DNA from: Palleronia abyssalis
GTDB taxonomy: Bacteria > Pseudomonadota > Alphaproteobacteria > Rhodobacterales > Rhodobacteraceae
Reading direction: 5' to 3'
Length of the DNA stretch: 64,000 nucleotides
Assembly: GCF_900302445.1 (NCBI RefSeq)
Contig: NZ_ONZF01000003.1
Span: 62,001 to 126,000, forward strand
Shown here one piece after another: positions 37,801 to 46,497 of the stretch (positions are counted from its first letter, which is position 1; each line of letters opens with the position of its first letter). The notes beneath the pieces were generated by a model. It did no database searches. It was not told the DNA's origin and worked only from the letters and a program-made list of their open reading frames with translations. Made by a program: the position numbers and the translations under genes.

Positions 37801-38558
37801 GCGGCATCGCGTGGGAGTGGACCGGCGATCAAGAGGATCAGGCCGAAAGCCAGGCCTTCCTCCAATCGGCCTTCGCAGGCGCGCTTGGCCTGATGTTCAT
37901 TATCCTGCTGGCGCAGTTCAACTCGTTCTACAATTCGGCGCTGGTGCTCGTTGCTGTCGTCATGTCAGTGGCGGGGTGCCTTTGGGGCATGCTTTTGTTG
38001 AACCAGCCCTTCTCGATCATCATGACCGGCACCGGGATCGTGGCGCTGGCGGGGATCGTGGTAAACAATAACATCGTGCTCATCGACACCTACCAAGAAT
38101 ATTCGCGGTACATGCCCAAGGTCGAGGCGATCGTGCGTACGGCCGAGGATCGCATCCGCCCCGTCCTTCTGACCACGATCACGACCATTGCGGGCCTGTT
38201 GCCCATGGTGGTCGGCCTCAGCCTCGACTTCATCGGCGGCGGCTATTCCATCGACAGCCCTACGGCCCTGTGGTGGAAGCAGCTGGCCACCGCAGTGGTG
38301 TTCGGCTTGGCCGTGGCGACTGTCCTGACCCTGGTCTTCACCCCGGCAGCGCTCGCTTTCCGCTACTGGGTGGCGCAGGGCGCCTATCGTGGGCTGCGCG
38401 GGATCCAGGCCCTGGCGGCGCGCGACGTGGCGGCCGATCTTCGGCTGGGACGCGCCGCGCGCAAGATCAAGAACCCCGAGATCCTATGGGATGTCGATGT
38501 CCCGACGCCCCAGGAACGTAGCGGCAAACCACCGACACATCTTCAGGCCGCGGAATAG
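34839..38558 (+). CDS. RND efflux permease, extended form
   Basis: Proton-driven efflux pump of 1239 residues, longer than the roughly 1030-1050 of AcrB. The extra length includes a segment after helix 6 (about residues 495-575) with two additional hydrophobic stretches (AVLAAGAAYLVFLGAMQAL and GAILFTLAAMLTGVCL) and a C-terminal cytoplasmic tail. In helix 4 the proton-relay region reads GMLVDGAIVVVEY, keeping one of AcrB's two adjacent Asp residues, and helix 10 has VVNNNIVLID where AcrB has its Lys. This points to an RND branch other than classic AcrB. Substrates are unknown. Confidence 0.92.
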   Translation: MTRMVDWAAEHARMVLAFIILSVTAGWLAYSGLPKEGEPDIEIPALFVSVPFPGISAQDSETLLIKPMETELSDLDGLETMTSTAAEGYAGVAMEFEFGWDKSQTLADVRDRMNNAEANFPEGAEQYSINEINFSEFPIIIVNLTGDLPERTLLQVAEDLQDRLEALEPVLEAPLAGHRDEMLEVVIDPLRLEAYNVTAAELINVVQNNNQLIAAGEIESDQGSFAVKIPSSFDEQQDIYNLPVKVNGDRVVTLGDLADIRLTFEDRTGTARFNGETTVAIQVVKRKGFNVIDTADLVRQEIAAAEAAWPQVLRDAIDVGTSNDQSRQVASMVSQLEGSVLTAIALVMIVILGALGIRSALLVGFAIPTSFLLCFILLGLMGISVSNIVMFGLILAVGMLVDGAIVVVEYADKRIEEGSGPMAAFTEAARRMFWPIVSSTATTLCAFLPMLFWPGVAGEFMGMLPVTLIFVLSASLVVALIYLPVMGGVAGRISRIFDRSASALRRVLPWPVRAVLAAGAAYLVFLGAMQALNPNYLFPSPAGALPGAILFTLAAMLTGVCLSSVTWQRRQKRIRAGHRRTMFGRLIKLIAGNPIMPLVAMGGVIAFVVFTFGYYGQNNNGTEFFVESEPEQALIYVRARGNLSLPEKDALLRQAEEIALSTEGVDSAFAFAGEGGINNNTGGGEAPLDTIGQIQIELIAWEDRPDYAAANGVDLATLDGDRVLESLELQLARLPGVQTETLNLAMGPGSGKPVHLRMMGDDWDDLREAANIARARFESMPGLTDIEDSLPLPGIDFEIDVDVEKAGRFGADVATVGGMVQLVTRGILLDTMRVDSSDEEIEIRVRLPEKDRALSTLDNLKVRTPDGLIPLSNFIERRPVASLGQIDRIDQKRFFDVKADVAPSLVKATMDGEVRVLLRPTDAPESRPDAPTVTLGDTSYQVFWRADGVTADDLTAADAGGDLTITPVNANERIAMLTEWLNSDPLPGGIAWEWTGDQEDQAESQAFLQSAFAGALGLMFIILLAQFNSFYNSALVLVAVVMSVAGCLWGMLLLNQPFSIIMTGTGIVALAGIVVNNNIVLIDTYQEYSRYMPKVEAIVRTAEDRIRPVLLTTITTIAGLLPMVVGLSLDFIGGGYSIDSPTALWWKQLATAVVFGLAVATVLTLVFTPAALAFRYWVAQGAYRGLRGIQALAARDVAADLRLGRAARKIKNPEILWDVDVPTPQERSGKPPTHLQAAE

Positions 38559-38585
38559 CCAACGCCCCGGGCCTGACACGACGGC

Positions 38586-40421
38586 TCAGGCGGCATCTTC
38601 CTCCTCGTTCGCCTGCCGGTTCCAAAGCTGGGCATACCGCCCGTCCCGCTCCAGAAGCTTGCGATGGGTCCCGCGCTCGACGATCCGTCCGGCCTCCAGC
38701 ACCGCGATCTCGTCCGCGTCAACGATGGTCGACAGGCGGTGGGCGATCACAAGGACGGTCCGGCCCCGCCCCATGGCGCGAAGGGCGGTCTGGATGCCCA
38801 TCTCCGTTTCGGTGTCGAGGGCCGAGGTCGCCTCGTCCAGAAGCAGGATCGGCGGGTCCTTCAGCAGCGTTCGCGCGATTCCCACGCGCTGCTTCTCGCC
38901 TCCCGACAGCTTCAGCCCCCGCTCTCCCACTTGGGTGTCATACCCGTCGGGCAAGCTCATCACGAAGTCATGCACCTGCGCGGCCCTTGCGGCATCTTCG
39001 ATCTCGGCGCGCGTGGCCTCCGGCCGGCCGTAGGCGATGTTGTAAAGGATGGTGTCATTGAACAGAACAGTGTCCTGCGGCACGACGCCAATGGCTGCAT
39101 GCAAACTGTCTTGTGTCACCGCGCGCAGATCCTGGCCGTCGATGCGGATCGCGCCGCCGGTCACATCGTAGAAGCGAAACAGCAGCCGCCCGACCGTCGA
39201 TTTCCCTGCGCCCGACGGCCCCACAAGCGCCAGGGTGCGGCCTTCGGGCACGGTGAAACTGACCCCGTCCAGAACCGCACGATCCGCCCCATAGCCGAAC
39301 CGGACATCATCGAACACGACCTTGCCGCCGTGCACCTCAAGCGCCTGCGCGTCCGGCGCGTCCGACACTTCGGCCGGCTGTTCAAGAAGGCCGAACATCT
39401 GGCCCATATCGACAAGCGCCTGGCGGATCTCGCGATAGACGGTCCCGAGGAAATTGAGCGGTACGGTGATCTGGATCATATAAGCGTTGACCATCACGAA
39501 GTCGCCCGTGGTCAAGGCGCCCTGCTGCACACCGATGGCGGCCATGACCATGGTTCCCACCAGCCCCGCGGTGATGATGATCGATTGCCCCGCGTTCAGA
39601 GCCGCGAGGGAATACGAGGTGCGCAACGCGGCCGCGATATAGGCGCCCATCGCCCCGTCGTAGCGCGATGCCTCGCGGCGTTCGGCCCCAAAATACTTCA
39701 CCGTCTCGAAGTTCAGCAGCGCGTCCATGGATTTCTGCGCGGCGTCATTGTCCTGCCGGATCATCTCGCGGCGAATCTTCACGCGCCATTCTGTCACGGC
39801 GAAGGTAAAGCCGACATAGGCCGCGATGGTTGCGGCGACCACGGCCAGGTACCGCCAGTCGAACACCACCGCCAGGATGACGCCCACCATCACCAGTTCG
39901 AGGATCAGCGGCCCGATCGAAAACAGCAGGAAGCGGAGCAGAAACTCGACCCCCTTCACGCCCCGCTCCATGATCCGTTGGAGCGAGCCGGTCCGGCGCT
40001 GGATATGATAGCGCAGCGACAGGCGGTGGATGTGCTGGAACGTCTCGAGCGCGAGGGTCCGCAACGCCCGCTGCCCCACCGGCGCGAACAGCACGTCGCG
40101 CAGCTGCTGGAACCCGACATTCATCGCCCGCGCGATGCCATAGGCGACGGTCAGGCCGACCGCGCCCAGCCCCAGCATCCACGCCGCCTCGGTCGGGCCG
40201 CTTTCGCCCGACAGTGTGTCGACGGCGGCCTTGTAGAAGAACGGGGTAGCCACGGCGATCAGCTTCGCCGCGATCAGCATCGCCATCGACAGCACGACCC
40301 GAACACGAAGCCCGGGCTCTCCCTCGGGCCAGAGATACGGCAACACGCGCAGGACGATGCGGGACCCGCCCGCCTGGGTCTCGTCAAGGTCGTCGGCGGG
40401 GGCGGAGGGTCTGGGACTCAT
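38586..40421 (-). CDS. Atm1-type ABC exporter (ABC transporter ATP-binding/permease)
   Basis: Half-transporter of 611 residues that works as a homodimer: six membrane helices, then an ATPase with Walker A GPSGAGKST, signature LSGGEKQR, Walker B ILLLDEATSALD and the switch His in LVIAHRLST. N-terminal stretches (LPYLWPEGEPGLRVRV and FFYKAAVDTLSG) and RTGSLQRIMERGVKGVEFLL match the ABCB7/Atm1/HMT group, which moves glutathione-linked sulfur or heavy-metal conjugates. It converges on the RND permease gene; the next gene upstream on the same strand is the LysM protein. Confidence 0.88.
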   Translation of the reverse strand: MSPRPSAPADDLDETQAGGSRIVLRVLPYLWPEGEPGLRVRVVLSMAMLIAAKLIAVATPFFYKAAVDTLSGESGPTEAAWMLGLGAVGLTVAYGIARAMNVGFQQLRDVLFAPVGQRALRTLALETFQHIHRLSLRYHIQRRTGSLQRIMERGVKGVEFLLRFLLFSIGPLILELVMVGVILAVVFDWRYLAVVAATIAAYVGFTFAVTEWRVKIRREMIRQDNDAAQKSMDALLNFETVKYFGAERREASRYDGAMGAYIAAALRTSYSLAALNAGQSIIITAGLVGTMVMAAIGVQQGALTTGDFVMVNAYMIQITVPLNFLGTVYREIRQALVDMGQMFGLLEQPAEVSDAPDAQALEVHGGKVVFDDVRFGYGADRAVLDGVSFTVPEGRTLALVGPSGAGKSTVGRLLFRFYDVTGGAIRIDGQDLRAVTQDSLHAAIGVVPQDTVLFNDTILYNIAYGRPEATRAEIEDAARAAQVHDFVMSLPDGYDTQVGERGLKLSGGEKQRVGIARTLLKDPPILLLDEATSALDTETEMGIQTALRAMGRGRTVLVIAHRLSTIVDADEIAVLEAGRIVERGTHRKLLERDGRYAQLWNRQANEEEDAA

Positions 40422-40466
40422 GCCACCGTGTCTAAGGGCGGTGGGCCGGCTTGACCAGATGCGGGC

Positions 40467-42104
40467 CTAGTCCGGAACAGTGAAGATCTGCCCCGGAAAG
40501 ATCAGGTCAGGATCGCGGATCTTCTCGGCATTCGCTTCGAACACCCGCACGAAATCCAGGCCGTCCCCATAGTTCCTCTCGGCAATCGCCCAAAGGGTGA
40601 ACCCGGGCTGAACCGTGACTCGCCGGATCCCGTCCGAGATCTCCCCTGCCAGCCGATCCAGATCGGCCTGAGATTCAGGCTTGAAGGGCGTTTCGGCTCG
40701 GGCCGCGACCGTGCCGTCTTCTGCCAGTTGATCGACCCGCAGCGTATATGCACGTTCCTCAAGAACCGGCAGGCTCACGCGCCACTGGCCGTCCGCCTCG
40801 GTGCGCCTCGCATCCAGTGGGCGTCCGTCCAGATACACTCGGACCGGCGCGTTTCCCGGCGCCCTGCCGCCCAGAACGACGTTCCCTTCGGATTGGTAAG
40901 AGATCGTGTCGATGCTGAGAGTCGGGGTCGCGATGTCGTCCTGAACGATTTCGAGACTGCGGCCCGCCAACGCCAGGACACGCGGTGCGGCGGGGCTTTC
41001 GGGTTGGTCGGACGCGGGCAAAGGAGGGTCTGACGTCGGCACCTGAAGCCCGTCGGATGAAGCTTGCGGCGCGCCTACGCCCGAAGGGTTGCCCATCCCG
41101 CCGCCTCGTTCGCCCGCGACGTCCGGTGTGGCCCCCTCGACGGCATCGAGAGCCGTGGGCCGGACCGGCGCTTCAGGGGCCGCGGCGGCTTCCGGTGACT
41201 CGGATCGCGGTTCCGGGTCGCGGGCAATGCCGGGTGTATCGACGCCGGCGGGCGCGTTTGTCCCGAAGGACTCCTCCGCCAAAGCCGCTACGTCGTCGGT
41301 CTCAGACGTATCGGGCGGATCGGGTGCGCGATCTTCGGGGGCCGTGGGCGGGCGAATGGCACGCGGCGCCTCTGCCATCTCCGGCTGGTCGAGGGTCGCA
41401 GGCTCCACGATGAAGGTCTGCGTCCCCCGCGCCTCGGCCGACCTGTCGCGGGACCGGATGCTCAGGATCTGCGGGGCGGATGCTGGCGGCAAACTCAAGA
41501 TCATCGCGAAGCTGCCGCTACCATCGACTTGGGTCCGCTCGATCGGAGTGTCGTCCAACAGAACCTCGACCTCGGCATTCGGGGGCGCGTTGCCCGAGAC
41601 GATGGCCGTACCGTCCCGCTCGATCCGCAGCAGATCAATACTGGGCGCATCGGCCGGACCGGGATCGGACAAGACGGCGGCGGCCTCATCCAGCTCTGCC
41701 ACGGGGTCCATGGTTACGACCGTGTCATCTGGAGCGGGGGCGACCGCCGCGCGGGACGGCGATGAGACCTCTTCGCCCGCCGTGGAAGCTTCGCTCGCCA
41801 TGGAAGTGGCCTCACTGCGGTTATCCGGCACGGCCGCAACATTCCGGTCCTGCTGAAGCGTCGCCGCGGGCGTGTCGGGCTGGTCAAAGTTGTCGGTGCC
41901 GGGGGTTCGCTCTGCTTGCGGTGCGGGAACTGTCGACCCCTCCTTGGGCTGGACCTCGGCAGTCGAAACCGGCGCGACGGCATCACCCTGTTCCGCGTCT
42001 TCGTCGCCGGCGCGATCCTGCGCCATGTCGACACCGCGAAAGCCCAGAGTCAGAACCGCGACGACCGCCGCCAGTCCCGCAACCATGCCGAACAGAAACT
42101 TCAC
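40467..42104 (-). CDS. LysM-domain membrane-anchored envelope protein
   Basis: A 545-residue protein with an N-terminal membrane anchor (FLFGMVAGLAAVVAVLTLGF), a long Pro/Ala/Glu-rich disordered region, two Ig-like beta segments (for example IVSGNAPPNAEVEVLLDD and VVLGGRAPGNAPVRVYLDG) and a C-terminal LysM (about 490-545: TVQPGFTLWAIAERNYGDG ... LIFPGQIFTVPD). LysM binds peptidoglycan, so the protein likely spans the periplasm from inner membrane to wall. The gene is divergent from the LOG gene. Confidence 0.88.
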   Translation of the reverse strand: MKFLFGMVAGLAAVVAVLTLGFRGVDMAQDRAGDEDAEQGDAVAPVSTAEVQPKEGSTVPAPQAERTPGTDNFDQPDTPAATLQQDRNVAAVPDNRSEATSMASEASTAGEEVSSPSRAAVAPAPDDTVVTMDPVAELDEAAAVLSDPGPADAPSIDLLRIERDGTAIVSGNAPPNAEVEVLLDDTPIERTQVDGSGSFAMILSLPPASAPQILSIRSRDRSAEARGTQTFIVEPATLDQPEMAEAPRAIRPPTAPEDRAPDPPDTSETDDVAALAEESFGTNAPAGVDTPGIARDPEPRSESPEAAAAPEAPVRPTALDAVEGATPDVAGERGGGMGNPSGVGAPQASSDGLQVPTSDPPLPASDQPESPAAPRVLALAGRSLEIVQDDIATPTLSIDTISYQSEGNVVLGGRAPGNAPVRVYLDGRPLDARRTEADGQWRVSLPVLEERAYTLRVDQLAEDGTVAARAETPFKPESQADLDRLAGEISDGIRRVTVQPGFTLWAIAERNYGDGLDFVRVFEANAEKIRDPDLIFPGQIFTVPD

Positions 42105-42186
42105 GTTTGCGATCCTCCGGATACCGGCTTGCCACCACTGGCAGAACCGCCATACCTCTGCCTAAACCTCGAAAAATGGCGAGTCC

Positions 42187-42750
42187 ATGCCTGCTTCCCC
42201 CTCTTCGAACGTATCAATTTGCGTCTATTGCGGGTCACGGGACGGAATTGATCCCGATTTCGCGACAGCCGCCGAAGCGCTGGGGGGTGCTATCGCCTCG
42301 CGCAGTTGGCGCCTCGTCTACGGCGCGGGAGACGTGGGATTGATGGGCCGGGTGGCGCGCGCGGCACAATCCGCGGGGGCCGATACGTTCGGGGTGATCC
42401 CGCGGCACCTTCTGGATCTCGAGGTCGGCAAGACGGATTTGACCCGCTTCGTCGTGACCGAGACGATGCACGAGCGCAAGAAGGTCATGCTGATGAATGC
42501 CGACGCAGTGGTCGTTCTGCCGGGCGGGGCCGGATCGCTGGACGAGTTCTTCGAGGTTCTGACCTGGCGCCAGCTTGGCCTGCACGAAAAGCCCATCGTC
42601 CTTCTGAACGTGGCGGGCTATTGGGAGCCGCTATTGGACCTCATGGCTCATGTCGTCGCCCAAGGGTTTGCGGCCGAAAGCCTGCTGGGCTTTGTCGAGG
42701 TGGCCGATACGCCCGAGGCGGCGCTTGCCCTTCTGGAGCCGCATCTCTAG
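42187..42750 (+). CDS. LOG-family protein (TIGR00730, nucleoside 5'-monophosphate phosphoribohydrolase type)
   Basis: A 187-residue Rossmann-fold protein of the Lonely Guy family. It has the N-terminal VCVYCGS-like stretch (ICVYCGSRDG), YGAGDVGLMG, the catalytic-region MHERKKVMLMNAD, and PGGAGSLDEFFE, the signature PGGxGTxxE with Ser in place of Thr. Family members cleave the N-glycosidic bond of nucleoside monophosphates, releasing bases (cytokinins in plants). It converges on the polysaccharide deacetylase gene with a four-base stop overlap. Confidence 0.93.
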   Translation: MPASPSSNVSICVYCGSRDGIDPDFATAAEALGGAIASRSWRLVYGAGDVGLMGRVARAAQSAGADTFGVIPRHLLDLEVGKTDLTRFVVTETMHERKKVMLMNADAVVVLPGGAGSLDEFFEVLTWRQLGLHEKPIVLLNVAGYWEPLLDLMAHVVAQGFAAESLLGFVEVADTPEAALALLEPHL

Positions 42751-44384
42751 CCGCCATCGGCCATGCCCTGTCGCAGCACCGCCGAGACGGGGACGAGGGC
42801 CACGCTCTGCGCCCGGCTTGATCCCAGCCAGAGGTCGAAGGCCCGCGCGACTTCATCGGTATTCGCGGCCAACACGACCACCGATCCGCGATTGCGCGCT
42901 TCGAACGCGGCCTGATCCAGAAAGCGCGCGATCGCCCGCGCGTCGCGCCCTGCCCCGTCCATCCTGCGGTAGATGCGCGTCACCGGCACTCCAGCTTGCT
43001 CGGCCGCGCGGATCGCCGGGTCCAAGGCCGAGCCGCGGGCAATCAAACCATGTCCGGTCAGCGCCAGGGATTCCACGATCTGCCGGGACACGAGCGGCCC
43101 GCCGGCAAATCCGCTCGCTCCGTCCGGCATAACGCTCGCGGCCTGGGGCAAGGTCGACGCGGTCCCATCGATCAAAGCATCCGCCCCGGTTTCCGAAGGA
43201 TCGGTCACCGCGGGAATTGCAACGACTTCCTGCCCGGCATCGCGCCACACCTGTGCCCGCGCGGCGGCGTCGGTTGCGTCCGCGGCAATGGCGACACTCA
43301 GGGGCAGAGTTTGCAGAAGCGCGCCACCATCTTGGTCCAGAAGGACCACTGCCATCAGCGGCCGTCCCCCCGTTTCGCCCGACGGGACAGCGTTCCTTTC
43401 CAGTGCAGTGCCTTCCGGATCCTCGGATCGCGCGGGCTCCGGCACGGGCGAAACCGGTGCGGCAGCCAAGATCGGCATGGTGGCTTGCGTGGGCGCCGTC
43501 ATGGCAGGCGGGATCGTTTGGGCAGGTCGGGCATCGGACGCACGCGCCAAGGCCACCGTCACCACCATTTCGGTCGACACCGGTGTCTCAGGGGGCGTGG
43601 GTGCCAGTGTGGCGGCGGTCGGGACCGGTTCAGGCTTCACCTGCGGCACCGGCCCATCGGCCAACGCGGGCCAAGACCAGGAAGCCGGCGCCCGTAGCGT
43701 CGCGATCGCCGAAGCTGAAGGCACCTCGGCCACCGGCCACCCGTCGATGCGCGGGGCAGAGGACGTCTCGGGTGCCGTTCCGGGGCCAGCCGGGGCCTTG
43801 GTCAAGGCCGCCGCGATCGGTTCCGGAACGGGCGCGGGGCTGGCGAACACCAGCGTGGCGGCATCCGGTCGTTCCTCAACCATGTCCCTCAGCCGCGCTG
43901 CCGGGGCTTCGTCGGCGCTCGACTTTCGTACTGGCGGGGACGTCAGTCCTTTCGGCGTATCTCGCCCCGCTGGGGGCTGAAGGCCCGCGAATTCGGCGGT
44001 TGCCGCGACATCCGCGTCGCGCGTCCCATTGCGCCGCGGAACCGTGGAAGTGTCTAACGTGCGCTGGGACAGGGCCGGTTGTTCGGCCATCACATCCGGC
44101 GCGTTGGGCGCAGTCTCCACCGAGGGCTCTGTAATTTCGGCCGCAGAGTCCGCCCCGGTTGCCCCCTTCTCGATCGGTTCGACAAGCTCCTCCTCCTCGC
44201 GCACGCGAAGGTCGCGCATCAGCTTATCCGTCCCGAAGACGTCCGGCCCAACGCTCGTCTCTGCTTCGGGGGGGGTCGGGCGCACGGCCGTCTCGGGGAC
44301 CGGAGGCACCAGCGTCATCACCGCCGCCACTCCGATCACGCCTAGGACCGCGCCCCCACCGAAACCCGCCAGAACACCCTTCAC
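42747..44384 (-). CDS. Divergent polysaccharide deacetylase family protein
   Basis: A 545-residue protein. The N-terminal anchor (LAGFGGGAVLGVIGVAAVMTLV) is followed by a roughly 270-residue Pro/Ala/Thr-rich disordered region and a C-terminal divergent polysaccharide deacetylase domain (about 320-545), with stretches such as LPLSVAIAADATDAAARA and SLALTGHGLIARGSALDPA. The fold is that of NodB-like carbohydrate esterases, but the metal triad is not obvious. The start is probably the GTG at 44384, which follows AGGGAG; the frame has no nearby ATG. It is divergent from trpG. Confidence 0.82.
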   Translation of the reverse strand: MKGVLAGFGGGAVLGVIGVAAVMTLVPPVPETAVRPTPPEAETSVGPDVFGTDKLMRDLRVREEEELVEPIEKGATGADSAAEITEPSVETAPNAPDVMAEQPALSQRTLDTSTVPRRNGTRDADVAATAEFAGLQPPAGRDTPKGLTSPPVRKSSADEAPAARLRDMVEERPDAATLVFASPAPVPEPIAAALTKAPAGPGTAPETSSAPRIDGWPVAEVPSASAIATLRAPASWSWPALADGPVPQVKPEPVPTAATLAPTPPETPVSTEMVVTVALARASDARPAQTIPPAMTAPTQATMPILAAAPVSPVPEPARSEDPEGTALERNAVPSGETGGRPLMAVVLLDQDGGALLQTLPLSVAIAADATDAAARAQVWRDAGQEVVAIPAVTDPSETGADALIDGTASTLPQAASVMPDGASGFAGGPLVSRQIVESLALTGHGLIARGSALDPAIRAAEQAGVPVTRIYRRMDGAGRDARAIARFLDQAAFEARNRGSVVVLAANTDEVARAFDLWLGSSRAQSVALVPVSAVLRQGMADGG

Positions 44385-44486
44385 GGCAAACTCCCTGCCC
44401 GTCTTGACGCTTGCCCGCCCAATCCCCCATCTATACGCCTCACGCGCGGGCCTTCCAGCCCCGCCCCGACGACAAGGACCAATGGC

Positions 44487-45068
44487 GTGCTTCTTCTCAT
44501 CGACAATTACGACAGCTTCACCTGGAACCTCGTCCATTACGTCGGCGAACTCGGTGCCGAGGTGCAGGTCCACCGTAACGATACGCTGACCGTCGCTGAA
44601 GCCATGTCCCTGAAGCCCGACCAGATCTTGCTGTCGCCTGGACCATGCGATCCCGATCGCGCCGGCATCTGCCTTGACCTCGTTGAGGCGGCGGCCGAAG
44701 CCCGCGTGCCCCTTCTGGGCGTGTGCCTGGGGCACCAGGCCATCGGACAGGCATTCGGCGGAAAGGTCGTGCGTCATTCCGAGATCGTGCACGGCAAGGC
44801 GGGGATCATGCATCACGGCGGCGAAAGCGTCTTTTCGCAGCTTCCTTCGCCGCTGTCGGCAACTCGCTATCACAGCCTCGTCGTTGCTCGCGACAGCCTG
44901 CCCGAGACCCTGAAAGTCACGGCCGAGCTGGAGGACGGGACGATCATGGGCCTCGCCCATCGCGACCTGCCGATCCACGGCGTCCAGTTCCACCCTGAAT
45001 CCATCCGGTCCGAACACGGCCACGCGATGCTGAAAAATTTCCTCGACATGACCCCCGTTCCGGCATGA
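44487..45068 (+). CDS. trpG: Anthranilate synthase component II (glutamine amidotransferase)
   Basis: Glutaminase subunit, 193 residues, that supplies ammonia to TrpE in tryptophan synthesis. It has the N-terminal [17 protein letters not shown], the nucleophile cysteine in [15 protein letters not shown], and the catalytic His-Glu in VQFHPESI. The stop overlaps the trpD ATG (ATGA). TrpE is not in this window; the upstream neighbour is on the other strand, so trpG starts its own transcript from the 102-base gap. Confidence 0.97.
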   Translation: MLLLIDNYDSFTWNLVHYVGELGAEVQVHRNDTLTVAEAMSLKPDQILLSPGPCDPDRAGICLDLVEAAAEARVPLLGVCLGHQAIGQAFGGKVVRHSEIVHGKAGIMHHGGESVFSQLPSPLSATRYHSLVVARDSLPETLKVTAELEDGTIMGLAHRDLPIHGVQFHPESIRSEHGHAMLKNFLDMTPVPA

Positions 45069-46084
45069 GTGACGCGCTGAAGCCCCTGATTGCAGCCGCC
45101 GTCGACCGCCCCCTGACCGAGGACGAGGCGCGCACCGCCTTCGATATCCTGTTCGACGGGGCGGCAACGCCCAGCCAGATCGGCGGCTTTCTGATGACTC
45201 TGCGCGTCCGGGGCGAGGCGGTGTCCGAATACGCTGCCGCCGCGGCTGCTATGCGTGCCCGAGCGCGTCGGGTGCGCGCGCCCGAAGGTGCCATGGACAT
45301 CGTGGGCACCGGCGGCGACGGCAAGGGCACGCTGAACATATCCACCGCCGCGGCCTTCGTGGTTGCCGGCGTCGGCGTGCCGGTCGCAAAACACGGCAAT
45401 CGCAACCTAAGCTCGAAATCCGGCGCGGCGGATGTCGTCTCCCAGCAGGGCATCGACGTCATGGTGGGGCCCGACGTGGTGGAACGCGCCCTGTCCGAGG
45501 TCGGGATCGGCTTCATGATGGCGCCCATGCATCACCCGGCCATCGCCAATGTCATGCCCACCCGGGTCGAGCTTGGGACCCGGACGATTTTCAACATCCT
45601 GGGGCCCCTGACCAACCCGGCCGGGGTGAAATACCAGCTGACGGGTGCCTTCTCGGCCGAGGTTCTGGCCCCCATGGCCGAAACCCTCGGGCGGCTCGGA
45701 TCAACCCGGGCCTGGCTGGTTCACGGCTCGGACGGGACGGACGAGCTGTCGATCGCCGGCCCGTCCACGGTCGCAGTACTTGAAGACGGCAAAGTCGAGA
45801 TGAGCGAGATCGCGCCCGAAGATGCCGGACTGCCACAGCACCCCTTCGACCAGATCGTCGGCGGCACCCCCGAAGCGAACGGTCGTGCCTTCCGCGCGCT
45901 TCTTGCGGGAGAGCCTTCGGCTTACCGCGACGCCGTGCTCCTGAACTCGGCCGCTGCGTTGGTCGTCGCCGGCAAGGCCGCGGACCTTGCGGAGGGAGTC
46001 TCCACGGCGGCCGAAAGCATTGATTCGGGTGCGGCACACGGAAAGGTCCAGGGGTTGGCGCGCGTTGCGCCCCTGTCGCGATGA
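45065..46084 (+). CDS. trpD: Anthranilate phosphoribosyltransferase
   Basis: A 339-residue enzyme joining anthranilate to PRPP. Key motifs are the PRPP-binding [29 protein letters not shown], and the metal/anthranilate region LGPLTNPAG with [11 protein letters not shown]. Coupled to trpG by a start/stop overlap and to the following GNAT gene by another. Confidence 0.97.
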   Translation: MSDALKPLIAAAVDRPLTEDEARTAFDILFDGAATPSQIGGFLMTLRVRGEAVSEYAAAAAAMRARARRVRAPEGAMDIVGTGGDGKGTLNISTAAAFVVAGVGVPVAKHGNRNLSSKSGAADVVSQQGIDVMVGPDVVERALSEVGIGFMMAPMHHPAIANVMPTRVELGTRTIFNILGPLTNPAGVKYQLTGAFSAEVLAPMAETLGRLGSTRAWLVHGSDGTDELSIAGPSTVAVLEDGKVEMSEIAPEDAGLPQHPFDQIVGGTPEANGRAFRALLAGEPSAYRDAVLLNSAAALVVAGKAADLAEGVSTAAESIDSGAAHGKVQGLARVAPLSR

Positions 46085-46497
46085 CGGTCGAGATTCGCGA
46101 GAGCGATACGGTATCGCCGGATGCCCGCGATCAGGTCGAAACGGTTCTGACCGCCCACGCCGAAGAGGCTGGCCACCCGTTCACGAATGCGCCCTGCATC
46201 CTCGAAGCATGGGACGGCGATACCTTCGCCGGTGCCCTCCACGCCGAGATCGGCAGCCATTGGGTTTTCGTGAAGTTGCTGGGCATCGCCCCCGATTACC
46301 GTCAGGCCGGTCTAGGCTCTCGCCTACTGCGGCGGATCGAAGACATCGCCCGGAACAAGGGAAAGACGGGCATCTGGCTTGATACCTATTCCTTCCAGGC
46401 GCCCGACTTCTATCCACGCCACGGCTTCACCGAAATCGGCCGGATCGAGGATTACCCGCCCGGCCAATCGCGCATCTTCTTCCAGAAGCGTCTTTAG
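46081..46497 (+). CDS. GNAT-family N-acetyltransferase in the trpGD operon
   Basis: A 138-residue acetyl-CoA-dependent acetyltransferase. The GNAT core is visible: [23 protein letters not shown] (motif A, with the acetyl-CoA loop QAGLGS) and [20 protein letters not shown] (motif B). The substrate is unknown. Its start overlaps the trpD stop (ATGA) at the place where trpC follows in many relatives, and its stop overlaps the convergent metF stop by four bases. Confidence 0.88.
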   Translation: MTVEIRESDTVSPDARDQVETVLTAHAEEAGHPFTNAPCILEAWDGDTFAGALHAEIGSHWVFVKLLGIAPDYRQAGLGSRLLRRIEDIARNKGKTGIWLDTYSFQAPDFYPRHGFTEIGRIEDYPPGQSRIFFQKRL

